This document shows positions 1 to 6,708 of a DNA stretch of 19,763 nt, in pieces. Location of the stretch: NCBI GenBank assembly GCA_934630385.1, contig CAKTWE010000034.1:1-19763 (forward strand), read 5' to 3'. The DNA comes from an uncultured Collinsella sp. (GTDB lineage Bacteria; Actinomycetota; Coriobacteriia; Coriobacteriales; Coriobacteriaceae). The notes beneath the pieces were generated by a model. It worked only from the letters and a program-made list of their open reading frames with translations. It was not told the origin of the DNA and did no database searches. The translations under genes and the position numbers were made by a program. How positions within the stretch are numbered: the stretch's first letter is position 1; every line of letters starts with the position of its first letter.

Positions 1-7
1 ACGCTGC

Positions 8-107
8 GCGGCGGCCAGGGCGACAACTTGTCATTCAAATGGGGCGGCATGACCAAAAGGTCTATGCCGCCCCCTTTTCATGCCAATTTGTTCGCCCTGG
101 CCGCCGC
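8..107. repeat. Nested inverted repeat, arms about 20 bp
   Basis: The left arm (8-26) and right arm (88-107) are inverted copies. Sixteen bases match perfectly (gcggcggccagggcga), and three more match after a one-base indel. Inside lies a second, shorter hairpin (41-72). The outer arms are too long to be chance. The core does not match the two 30-bp-arm elements near 3.3-3.7 kb, so I keep it apart from them. It may be the 3' region of a gene lying left of the window. Confidence 0.7.
41..78 (+). terminator. Terminator-like hairpin inside the nested repeat
   Basis: The stem ggggcggcat-gacc pairs with ggtc-(t)-atgccgcccc across an aaaa loop, with one bulged t. It is followed by cctttt. This looks like an intrinsic terminator for a plus-strand gene upstream of the window, but the T-run is short. 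Confidence 0.5.
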
Positions 108-142
108 TCGCTACCGTTGCCATGACATCGGCGGCTCCGTGA

Positions 143-209
143 TTGGTGCATTGGGGTCAGGTTTCTTTGCACCAGCTTGGTGCAGACAAACCTGACACCT
201 TTGCACCAA
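143..209. repeat. REPIN-like palindrome, TGGTGCA family, copy 1
   Basis: An imperfect inverted repeat centred on accagcttggt. Each half reads roughly TTGGTGCA, GGGTCAGGTTT, TTGCACCA or its complement. The left half matches the left half of the element at 6709-6740 (TGGTGCA-N2-GGGG-N-CAGGTT-N3-TTGCACCA). That makes it a dispersed family rather than a local hairpin. It lies about 70 bp upstream of the helicase promoter. Confidence 0.65.
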
Positions 210-281
210 ATTCGCTGGGGCGGGCCTGACAGCGGCGCACGGAGTCGCGGTGTGATTTGCGTCGGTGTCCGTGCGGCTCGG

Positions 282-287
282 TATACT
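282..287 (+). promoter_or_regulatory. Candidate -10 box for the helicase gene
   Basis: TATACT, the same -10-like hexamer found upstream of the GntR, aminotransferase and tatA genes here. It is 61 nt before the chosen ATG. No convincing -35 is visible. A start of transcription just downstream would exclude the in-frame ATG at 265 as translation start. Confidence 0.4.
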
Positions 288-348
288 GGTACGGCTCAAA
301 CTATGGCGCTGCCCGCAGGCGCGCCGTTCGTCAGATGAGGAGTCGCCC

Positions 349-3249
349 ATGACCCAGCCCCTGCCCTGGGAAAAGAATGCCGCGGTACCCGTGCCGCCCG
401 CGCCGGAACCCGTGCCGCTCGATGCATACACCGCCCCCGCCGCGCCGGAGCCCGAGCTCGTCCCGCTCGACATCTACGACGCTCCCGCACCGGCACCCAA
501 GCCCGCCAAGCCGCTTGTCGACATTGACAGTCTTAATCCCGCCCAGCGCGAGGCCGTCCTGACCACCGAGGGCCCGTTGCTGGTCCTTGCCGGTGCTGGC
601 TCGGGCAAGACCCGCGTCTTGACCTTCCGCATCGCCCATATGCTCGGCGACCTGGGCGTTAAGCCCTGGCAGATCCTTGCCATCACGTTTACCAACAAGG
701 CCGCGGCCGAGATGCGCGAGCGTCTGGCGGCACTTATCCCCAGCGGCACCCGCGGCATGTGGGTGTGCACCTTCCATGCCATGTGTGTGCGCATGCTGCG
801 CGAGGACGCCGACCTGCTGGGCTACACCGGTCAGTTCACCATCTACGATGACGACGATTCCAAGCGCATGGTGCGTGACATTATGCAGGCGCTCGGCATC
901 GAGCAAAAGCAGTTCCCCATCAACATGATCCGCAGCAAGATCAGCTCGGCCAAAAACGCCATGATCGGGCCCGAGGACATGCTCAAATCCGCCGACAGCC
1001 CCAACGACAAAAAAGCCGCACAGGTCTATATGGAGCTGGAGCGCCGCCTGCGCGCCGCCAACGCGATGGACTTCGACGACCTGCTCGTGCGCACGCTCGA
1101 GCTGCTGCGCACCCGCCCCGAGGTGCTCGATAAGTACCAAGAGCGCTTCCGCTACATTAGCGTCGACGAGTATCAGGACACCAACCACGTCCAGTACGAG
1201 ATCGCCAACCTATTGGCCGCCAAGTACCAAAATCTCATGGTCGTAGGCGACGATGACCAGTCCATTTATAGCTGGCGCGGCGCCGACATCACCAACATCC
1301 TGGACTTTGAGAAGGACTTTAAAAACTGCAAGACCGTCAAGCTGGAGCAGAACTATCGCTCCACGGGTCACATCTTGAGCGCCGCTAATGCCGTGGTGCG
1401 CCACAACTCGCAACGCAAGGACAAGCGTCTGTTTACGGCCGAGGGCGATGGCGAGAAGATCCAGGCCTTCCAGGCGAGCGACGAGCGCGACGAGGGCCGC
1501 TGGATTGCCGGTGAGATCGAAAAGTTGCACTCCAAGGGCACGAGCTACGACGACATCGCTGTGTTCTATCGCACCAACGCCCAGTCGCGTATCCTCGAAG
1601 ATATGTTCCTGCGCGCGGGCGTGCCCTACAAGATTGTCGGCGGTACGCGATTCTTCGATCGCGCCGAGATCCGCGACGTCATGGCCTACCTCAAGATGAT
1701 CGTGAACCCGGCCGACGAGATGAGCGTCAAGCGCGTCATCAACACGCCGCGCCGCGGCATCGGCTCCACCTCGATTCAAAAGATTGAGCAGCTGGCACGC
1801 GACAACCGCTGCTCGTTCTTCCAAGCCTGTGAGATCGCGTGCGCCGAGACGGGCATGTTTAGCGCCAAGGTGCGCAACGGCCTGTCGAGCTTTGTGTCGC
1901 TGGTGCGCGAGGGCCGGCGCATGGACGGCGAGCTCAAGGACGTCGTCGAGATGATTGTCGACAAGACGGGCCTGCTGCAGGCCTTCCGCGCCGAGGGTAC
2001 CATGGAGTCCGAGAGTCGCGCCGAGAACATCCAGGAATTCCTGGGCGTCGCTGCCGAATTTGAGGAGACGCACGAGGATATCGAAGGGACGCTCGAGAGC
2101 TTGGAAGAGCTGCGCGCTGCCGGCGTTGCCGATGTGCCGGCCGGCGCCGAGTCTGAGCCCGTCGTGGTGAGTGCGCCCGCGCCCGAGCCGGGGCCGTCTG
2201 CGCCCACGTCTTCGTTTGAGGCGCTCGTTGGCGCGCGTGACGCCGCGGGTTCCAATCCGCTCGACAGCCTGGCGGCCCCGGCGCTCTCGCCGCAGGATGC
2301 CCTGGCTGCCGCTATCGCGGGCAACGCCTATGCCGCGCCGACAGAGCTGCCCGCGGGCGCCGTGCATGCCGACGAGATCGAGCGCACCTACGGCCCGCTC
2401 ACCTGCAAGGCGCTTCCTGCTCTCATGGAGTGGCTGGCCCTACGCTCCGACTTGGATTCCCTGGCCGGCGAGACGCATGCCATCACCATGATGACCATCC
2501 ACTCCGCCAAGGGCCTGGAGTTCCCGGCGGTGTTCGTGGCCGGCATGGAGGAAGGCATCTTCCCGCACGTGCACGACTTTGGCGGCAGTGACGATCCGGG
2601 CAAGCTCGAGGAGGAGCGTCGCTTGGCCTACGTCGCCATTACGCGTGCTCGCAAGCGCCTGTTCTTGACCTATGCGGCTACGCGTCGCACCTACGGCTCA
2701 ACCTCTGCCAACCCGCGCTCGCGCTTCCTCAACGAGATTCCGTTTGAGGATATCGAGTTTAGCGGCATCGGTTCCGCCGGTTTTGAGGGCACGGGCTGGG
2801 AGAAGCGCGGCGACCGTCACGGTACCTTTGGCTCGGGCATGGGCTCGGATATGTATGGCGGCAAGGTGTTTGGCTCGCATACGCGTTCGACCGGCGGTTC
2901 CGGTTCGCGCGGCGGATCGAGCTTCGATGATTTCTTTGGCGGCAGCAGCTATGGGACCGAGCGCCATCGTGGGGTCTCGCCCGACGCCGGCCGTGTTGCC
3001 TCGACCTTTGGCTCGGGCGCACCGCGAGCCAAAAAGCCGTCGTCCAAGGTGTCGCCGACGGTGGAGCGCAAGGTCGATCGCGCCAGCGCATCGCAGGACT
3101 TTGCCGCGGGCGATACCGTGAGCCACAAGACCTTTGGCACGGGCACCGTGATCTCGGTCGCTGGAGACATGATCGAGGTTCAATTCGAAAAGACCGGCCA
3201 GACCAAAAAGCTGATGAAGGGTTTCGCACCGATCGTCAAGCTGTCGTAA
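349..3249 (+). CDS. pcrA: ATP-dependent 3'-5' DNA helicase, PcrA/UvrD type
   Basis: Superfamily 1A helicase that unwinds DNA in repair and replication restart and can act on stalled RNA polymerase. Visible motifs: Walker A GAGSGKT (residues 82-88), DEYQDT (273-278), GDDDQSIYSWRGA, YRST, TIHSAKGLEFP (about 717) and LAYVAITRARKRL. The last ~45 residues (AGDTVSHKTFGTGTV...) are the C-terminal Tudor-like PcrA domain known to touch RNA polymerase. The start at 349 follows a gaggag ribosome site; an in-frame ATG at 265 lies upstream of the likely promoter. At 966 aa it is much longer than typical PcrA (~730-750). The extra length comes from a Pro/Ala-rich N-terminus with two VPLDxYxAPA repeats, an Ala/Pro-rich insert around residues 589-690, and a Gly/Ser-rich stretch before the C-terminal domain. 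Transcription probably ends at 3403-3431. Confidence 0.95.
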   Translation: MTQPLPWEKNAAVPVPPAPEPVPLDAYTAPAAPEPELVPLDIYDAPAPAPKPAKPLVDIDSLNPAQREAVLTTEGPLLVLAGAGSGKTRVLTFRIAHMLGDLGVKPWQILAITFTNKAAAEMRERLAALIPSGTRGMWVCTFHAMCVRMLREDADLLGYTGQFTIYDDDDSKRMVRDIMQALGIEQKQFPINMIRSKISSAKNAMIGPEDMLKSADSPNDKKAAQVYMELERRLRAANAMDFDDLLVRTLELLRTRPEVLDKYQERFRYISVDEYQDTNHVQYEIANLLAAKYQNLMVVGDDDQSIYSWRGADITNILDFEKDFKNCKTVKLEQNYRSTGHILSAANAVVRHNSQRKDKRLFTAEGDGEKIQAFQASDERDEGRWIAGEIEKLHSKGTSYDDIAVFYRTNAQSRILEDMFLRAGVPYKIVGGTRFFDRAEIRDVMAYLKMIVNPADEMSVKRVINTPRRGIGSTSIQKIEQLARDNRCSFFQACEIACAETGMFSAKVRNGLSSFVSLVREGRRMDGELKDVVEMIVDKTGLLQAFRAEGTMESESRAENIQEFLGVAAEFEETHEDIEGTLESLEELRAAGVADVPAGAESEPVVVSAPAPEPGPSAPTSSFEALVGARDAAGSNPLDSLAAPALSPQDALAAAIAGNAYAAPTELPAGAVHADEIERTYGPLTCKALPALMEWLALRSDLDSLAGETHAITMMTIHSAKGLEFPAVFVAGMEEGIFPHVHDFGGSDDPGKLEEERRLAYVAITRARKRLFLTYAATRRTYGSTSANPRSRFLNEIPFEDIEFSGIGSAGFEGTGWEKRGDRHGTFGSGMGSDMYGGKVFGSHTRSTGGSGSRGGSSFDDFFGGSSYGTERHRGVSPDAGRVASTFGSGAPRAKKPSSKVSPTVERKVDRASASQDFAAGDTVSHKTFGTGTVISVAGDMIEVQFEKTGQTKKLMKGFAPIVKLS

Positions 3250-3256
3250 TCCCAGC

Positions 3257-3386
3257 GGACCTGGGCGGGCGTATAGGGCAACATCGCCTGCTCGGACAGT
3301 CCTGCGCAAGAAGGAGAGCACATTAAGTGCTCTCCTTTGCGTGCGGAACTCGCGATCGATGTTGCCCTATACGCCCGCCCAGGTCC
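3257..3386 (+). repeat. Palindromic element A: 30-bp perfect arms around a conserved 70-bp core
   Basis: Arms 3257-3286 and 3357-3386 are exact reverse complements over 30 bp, and matching stops sharply at both ends. The core (3287-3356) contains a central hairpin ggagagcac-attaa-gtgctctcc, flanked by short pairing segments cgcaa/ttgcg. The core recurs, inverted, in element B (3538-3666) with 19, 23 and 16 identical bases in three blocks, but the arms are unrelated. The element begins 7 nt after the helicase stop codon and precedes the terminator at 3403, so it is probably transcribed as the helicase 3' UTR. I do not recognise it as a known family. Confidence 0.9.
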
Positions 3387-3402
3387 TTAGATAACGCTGC
3401 TT

Positions 3403-3431
3403 GCGAACGTCGCTCTGCTCGTTCGCTTTTT
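3403..3431 (+). terminator. Intrinsic terminator after the helicase gene
   Basis: Stem gcgaacg (3403-3409) pairs with cgttcgc (3420-3426), a 10-nt loop lies between them, and TTTTT follows at 3427-3431. It sits just after element A and is the likely end of the helicase transcript. Confidence 0.7.
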
Positions 3432-3471
3432 GGTCTGGAGAGCCGGGTGGGCTGATATATAGATATGAGCA

Positions 3472-3515
3472 GGGGCTCCCCCGTTGGTGAACCGGGGAGC
3501 CCCTTGTTGCTTTTT
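3472..3515 (+). terminator. Second intrinsic terminator in the convergent gap
   Basis: A 10-bp perfect stem, ggggctcccc (3472-3481) with ggggagcccc (3494-3503), is followed by ttgttgcttttt. The T-run is only on the plus strand, so it does not obviously serve manA. It is either a back-up for the first terminator or the end of a short transcript starting near the tatata at about 3456. Confidence 0.7.
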
Positions 3516-3537
3516 GATTGTCGTTACTAGCCAGAGA

Positions 3538-3666
3538 CTCGCCGGGACGGGGCGCGGGGTTTGGTCGATCGCGAGTTCCGCACGAGCCGGAGAGCACTTA
3601 ATGTGCTCTCCGTGCGAGCAGGACTGTCCGAGCAGGCGACCAAACCCCGCGCCCCGTCCCGGCGAG
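3538..3666 (-). repeat. Palindromic element B: 30-bp perfect arms around the same core, inverted
   Basis: Arms 3538-3567 and 3637-3666 are exact reverse complements over 30 bp and share no obvious similarity with the arms of element A. The 69-bp core (3568-3636), read on the minus strand, matches element A's core except for two short variable stretches (7 versus 6 nt and 5 nt). In element B the inner pairing segment is cgcac/gtgcg instead of cgcaa/ttgcg, a compensatory change. The element starts 18 nt beyond the manA stop codon in manA's direction, mirroring element A behind the helicase gene. Confidence 0.9.
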
Positions 3667-3684
3667 CGCTCGGGGACCGGTAGC

Positions 3685-4617
3685 TTACAGGTGGCTGACG
3701 ATCAGTTCCATCTTGCCTTCGAGGTCGATGGAGCTGACGGTGCTGGGGGCCAGCAGGTGGCTGCCCTTGTGAACGGGCTCGCCGCACACGGTGCCCTCGC
3801 CGTCGATGACCGACAGGCACATGAAGGGCCAGCGCTGCTCCAAGGTCTTGCTGCCGTCGACACGCACGCGATCGACGGTGTAGCAGGGGTTGGACTCGAG
3901 CTCGGTTACGCCGTCGACCTCGGGCGCGGTCACGGTGCCATCGGTCGGCGCCTGAGCATCAAAGTTAATGCAGTCGAGGCTCTGCTCAATGTGCAGCGGG
4001 CGCAGTTTGCCGTCGGTGCCGGGGCGGTCATAGTCGTACAGGCGATACGTCACGTCGCTCGACTGCTGCGTTTCCAAAATGAGCGTGCCGGTCTTGATGG
4101 CGTGCACGGTGCCGGAGTCAATCTGGAAAAAGTCGCCCTTGTGGATCGGCAACACGTTGAGCATGTCGTCCCAGCGGCCCTCTTCGATCATCTGTGCGGC
4201 CTCTGCGCGATCCTTGGCGCGCTGCCCGACGATGATCGTGGCGCCGGGCTCGCAGTCCAGCACATACCAGCACTCGGTCTTGCCCAGGCTGCCGTTCTCG
4301 TGCTCGGCGGCGTACTCGTCGTTGGGGTGAATCTGGATCGAAAGGTCGTCCTTGGCGTCCAGAATCTTAATGAGCAGCGGGAACTCCTTGCCCTCGCAGT
4401 TGCCAAAGAACTCGCGGTGCTCGGCCCACAGCCACGACAGCGTGTGGCCGGCATACGGGCCCTCCGCAATCTGGCAGTCGCCGTTGGGATGGGCCGAGAT
4501 GGCCCAGCACTCACCGATGGGACCTTCGGGAATGTCGTAACCAAATACGGTTTCGAGCTGGCGGCCGCCCCAGATCTTCTCGTGGAAGATCGGCGTCAGT
4601 TTAATCAAATCGGACAT
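3685..4617 (-). CDS. manA: Mannose-6-phosphate isomerase, type I, small form
   Basis: Cytoplasmic zinc enzyme that interconverts mannose 6-phosphate and fructose 6-phosphate. The 310-aa length fits the short Bacillus-type enzymes. Zinc-site residues are visible: Q95 and H97 in SIQIHPND, E115 in GKTECW, H172 in SGTVHAI. The N-terminal IWGGRQL segment is typical of the family. The start MSDLIKL is chosen because the gggggt ribosome site lies 7 nt before it; the upstream ATG (MNMSDL) would have almost no spacer. The gene follows the GntR regulator on the same strand after 75 nt, so the two are probably co-transcribed and the regulator probably controls it. Element B lies directly downstream. A large plus-strand open frame across this gene is a high-GC shadow. 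Confidence 0.95.
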   Translation of the reverse strand: MSDLIKLTPIFHEKIWGGRQLETVFGYDIPEGPIGECWAISAHPNGDCQIAEGPYAGHTLSWLWAEHREFFGNCEGKEFPLLIKILDAKDDLSIQIHPNDEYAAEHENGSLGKTECWYVLDCEPGATIIVGQRAKDRAEAAQMIEEGRWDDMLNVLPIHKGDFFQIDSGTVHAIKTGTLILETQQSSDVTYRLYDYDRPGTDGKLRPLHIEQSLDCINFDAQAPTDGTVTAPEVDGVTELESNPCYTVDRVRVDGSKTLEQRWPFMCLSVIDGEGTVCGEPVHKGSHLLAPSTVSSIDLEGKMELIVSHL

Positions 4618-4692
4618 ATTCATACCCCCATGGTGTTGTGCGGCCGCCCGCTCTAGACGAGCCATAACGAGCGCCCGCATGACTACAAAAAC

Positions 4693-5412
4693 CTATGCCA
4701 ACGTTACGTTGTGCAGCTCAAAGCGGTCGCCGACGTTGCGCGAAATCGAATACTCAAAGGCCGCGCCGCTGTCCAAAAAGCCAATCTGTTTGAGTTCGAG
4801 CAGGGGAGAGCCGGGTTTGGTATCCAGGCGCTCAGCCTCTTCCTCAGTTGCCGCGACAGCGCGAATGGTACGGTGGAAACTCGAGATCTTGAGTCCGCAC
4901 TGCTCGCGGATGAAGCTGTAGACCGACGCGTACAGGTCTTTTTTCTTAAGACCCGGAATCAGCTCGAGTGGCATATAGGTGTACTCGATAACGATGGGCT
5001 GACCATCGACCTCGCGCACGCGCACGATGTGATAGGCAAAGTCGTCCTCGGCAATTCCCAGCTGGGCAGCGACGTCTGCTGGCGGATTGACAATCGAGAA
5101 ATCGTAGACCACCGAGGTCACCTTCTCCCCACGGTGCTCATGCGAAAAGCCCTGGGCGCGGTCGTTCTTGCCCTGGAAAAACGTCTTGCCGGGAAGCCCC
5201 GCCGTGTCCTTAACGTAGGTGCCCGATCCGCGCCGGCTGGTAACAAGACCTTCCTCGGTGATCTGCTCGATAGCTCGTTTGACGGTGATTTTAGAAACGC
5301 TATAGAGCTCGCAAAACTCAACGACAGTGGGTAGCTTGTCGCCCGGCTTAAGAGTGCCGTCCTCGATGCTTCGGCGGATATCTGCAGCTATTGCCTCGTA
5401 TTTAGGAATCAT
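4693..5412 (-). CDS. GntR-family transcriptional regulator, HutC subfamily with UTRA domain
   Basis: DNA-binding regulator of 239 aa. Residues 1-70 form the GntR winged helix (PKYEAIAADIRRSIEDGTLK, then PGDKLPT, then SKITVKRAIEQITEEGLV and RRGSGTYV). Residues from about 90 to 235 are a UTRA effector domain, which in known relatives binds small molecules, often sugar phosphates. The start is supported by aaaggagg 5 nt upstream. It leads a two-gene unit with manA and is divergent from a ROK kinase, so I infer control of hexose-phosphate use. The effector cannot be read from the sequence. A 12-bp palindrome at 5533-5544 is a candidate operator. Confidence 0.92.
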   Translation of the reverse strand: MIPKYEAIAADIRRSIEDGTLKPGDKLPTVVEFCELYSVSKITVKRAIEQITEEGLVTSRRGSGTYVKDTAGLPGKTFFQGKNDRAQGFSHEHRGEKVTSVVYDFSIVNPPADVAAQLGIAEDDFAYHIVRVREVDGQPIVIEYTYMPLELIPGLKKKDLYASVYSFIREQCGLKISSFHRTIRAVAATEEEAERLDTKPGSPLLELKQIGFLDSGAAFEYSISRNVGDRFELHNVTLA

Positions 5413-5448
5413 GGAACCTCCTTTCCAGCTTGATTGAGTACAAAAGAA

Positions 5449-5454
5449 AGTATA
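5449..5454 (-). promoter_or_regulatory. Candidate -10 box for gntR-manA
   Basis: On the minus strand this reads TATACT, 36 nt before the regulator's ATG. A TTGACT overlaps it and could instead be a -35, but then no good -10 follows. No consensus -35 is visible for TATACT. Confidence 0.4.
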
Positions 5455-5532
5455 GTCAACACCTAAGCATCCCTATTGCGTTTTTGAAAAGTTCGAGAAA
5501 GAGATAATCAAAAAACGCTTCTCCTTAGTAAC

Positions 5533-5544
5533 TAGAGCGCTCTA
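5533..5544. promoter_or_regulatory. Candidate operator, perfect 12-bp palindrome
   Basis: TAGAGCGCTCTA lies in the AT-rich region between the divergent GntR and ROK genes, about 80 bp upstream of the GntR -10 box. GntR dimers bind short palindromes near their own promoters, so it is the best site candidate here. The specificity is inferred. Confidence 0.4.
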
Positions 5545-5672
5545 AATGAATATGCACTCGAATAATGTGGTATTGAGCAAATTGATCGGCTCGAGGAAGG
5601 GGCTGGGCCGTTTTGCCGCCCAGCGAACCGAATCTCATGCCTTGCGTTTTCCCAGATAAAACCTGTCAAAAC

Positions 5673-5700
5673 AAACCTGTCTCTTTTGGGCAGGTTTTTG
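5673..5700 (+). terminator. Terminator-like hairpin upstream of the ROK kinase
   Basis: Stem aaacctg pairs with caggttt, extended by a t-g wobble and one c-g pair. The loop is short and T-rich, and ttttt spans the 3' end of the stem and beyond. A further aacctgtc copy precedes it (5660-5667) and could compete for pairing. The hairpin is either a stray terminator or a leader attenuator, and only 13 nt separate it from the likely kinase -10 box. Confidence 0.4.
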
Positions 5701-5712
5701 CCTTGGGAGCGG

Positions 5713-5718
5713 TACCAT
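5713..5718 (+). promoter_or_regulatory. Candidate -10 box for the ROK kinase
   Basis: TACCAT, 34 nt before the chosen ATG. The same hexamer occurs at a similar distance (38 nt) before the pyrophosphatase gene. No -35 can be recognised, so confidence is low. Confidence 0.3.
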
Positions 5719-5752
5719 ACAGGCAATGTTTAAACGAGAAAGGTGGGCTCCC

Positions 5753-6706
5753 ATGGAACCTAAGCAGTACTACATCGGCATCGACGTCGGCGGCACTTCG
5801 GTTAAGGAGGGCCTGTTCGACGAAGACGGTAACCTGCTTGCCAAGGCCAGCGTGCCTACGCCTCCCATCGTTGACGCTGCGGGCTTTGCCGCGGTGACCG
5901 AGGCTATCGACCAGGTGGTCGCCAAAGCCCAGATTCCGCGTGCCTTTGTGGCGGGCATTGGCCTGGCCGTTCCGTGCCCTATCCCGGCATCGGGCGATGC
6001 CAAGGTCAAGGCCAACATTGCCATCAACCTGCCCGAGCTGAGGATCGCCATTCAAAAGCACTGCCCCGACGCGGTCGTTAAGTACGAGAACGATGCTAAC
6101 GCCGCTGCCATGGGCGAGGCCTGGCTCGGTTCTGCCAAGGGCGTGCAGAACGTGGTGATGGTCACCATCGGTACCGGCGTGGGCGGCGGCGTTATCGTTA
6201 ACGGCGACGTGGTATCGGGCGTTGTGGGCGCCGGCGGCGAGATTGGCCACATGTGTCTGAACCCCGAAGAGGAGCGCACCTGTGGCTGCGGTGGCCATGG
6301 CCACCTGGAGCAGTATTCCAGCGCCACCGGCGTGGTGAGCAACTACCTTGCCGAGTGCGAGAAGGCGGGCGTCGAGCCCATCGAGCTCACCGGCCCCTCC
6401 GATTCCAAGGACGTGTTCCAGGCCTGCCGCGAGGGCGACAAGCTCGCGCTTGCCGCGGCCGATACCATGGCTGACTATCTCGGTCGCGCCCTGGCGCTTA
6501 TTGCCAACGTGGTCGATCCCGAGATGTTCCTGATCGGTGGCGGCGCCTCCGCCTCGGCCGATGTCTACCTCGACAAGGCTCGCGAGTACTTCCAGCGCTA
6601 CGCGCTTTCTGCCTCGCGCGAGACGCCCATTAAGGTCGCTTCGCTCGGCAACGACGCCGGCATCATCGGTGCCGCCTACGTAGCCCTGCGCGCCGCCGGC
6701 AAATAG
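5753..6706 (+). CDS. ROK-family sugar kinase, probable glucokinase
   Basis: Cytoplasmic ATP-dependent sugar kinase of 317 aa. The N-terminal phosphate loop is IGIDVGGTSVK (D11), the catalytic Asp is D114 in ENDANAA, and the second nucleotide motif is TIGTGVGGG. The ROK zinc site has H166 in EIGHM and the run CGCGGHGHLEQYSS (177-190). The usual third Cys of the CxCGxxGCxE signature is His184 here. I chose the ATG at 5753, behind gagaaaggtggg, over an in-frame ATG at 5726 that has no ribosome site. It is divergent from gntR-manA, which fits phosphorylation of glucose or mannose entering glycolysis. The exact sugar cannot be decided by sequence; N-acetylmannosamine or allose kinases share the fold. 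Confidence 0.88.
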   Translation: MEPKQYYIGIDVGGTSVKEGLFDEDGNLLAKASVPTPPIVDAAGFAAVTEAIDQVVAKAQIPRAFVAGIGLAVPCPIPASGDAKVKANIAINLPELRIAIQKHCPDAVVKYENDANAAAMGEAWLGSAKGVQNVVMVTIGTGVGGGVIVNGDVVSGVVGAGGEIGHMCLNPEEERTCGCGGHGHLEQYSSATGVVSNYLAECEKAGVEPIELTGPSDSKDVFQACREGDKLALAAADTMADYLGRALALIANVVDPEMFLIGGGASASADVYLDKAREYFQRYALSASRETPIKVASLGNDAGIIGAAYVALRAAGK

Positions 6707-6708
6707 CT

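Larger units (their letters stand above)
5413..5752. other. Divergent regulatory region between the GntR gene and the ROK kinase
   Basis: This 340-bp non-coding stretch is clearly AT-richer than its surroundings. It holds a likely GntR promoter (5449-5454, minus), a palindromic operator candidate (5533-5544), a terminator-like hairpin (5673-5700) and a weak -10 box for the kinase (taccat, 5713-5718). No small gene is convincing. Confidence 0.6.

Noticed and set aside
265..348. Longer N-terminus of the helicase starting at 265
   Set aside because: It has no ribosome site and begins upstream of the likely -10 box at 282-287, while the ATG at 349 has gaggag.
3257..3666. Elements A and B as one insertion sequence with terminal inverted repeats, or an invertible switch
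   Set aside because: The 151 bp between them has no recombinase gene. The outer arms of A and B are unrelated, so A-B recombination could only use the core. No promoter in either core suggests a phase switch.
3257..3666. CRISPR-like array
   Set aside because: There are only two units, in inverted orientation, with arms duplicated on both sides rather than repeat-spacer alternation. No cas gene is present.
3484..4656. A 390-codon plus-strand open frame over manA and element B
   Set aside because: It is a shadow of manA, whose zinc-site residues are unmistakable on the other strand.
4618..4692. NotI-like and XbaI-like palindromes in the gntR-manA gap as cloning-vector remains
   Set aside because: gcggccgc and tctaga occur by chance in high-GC DNA, and the surrounding sequence is continuous with the operon.
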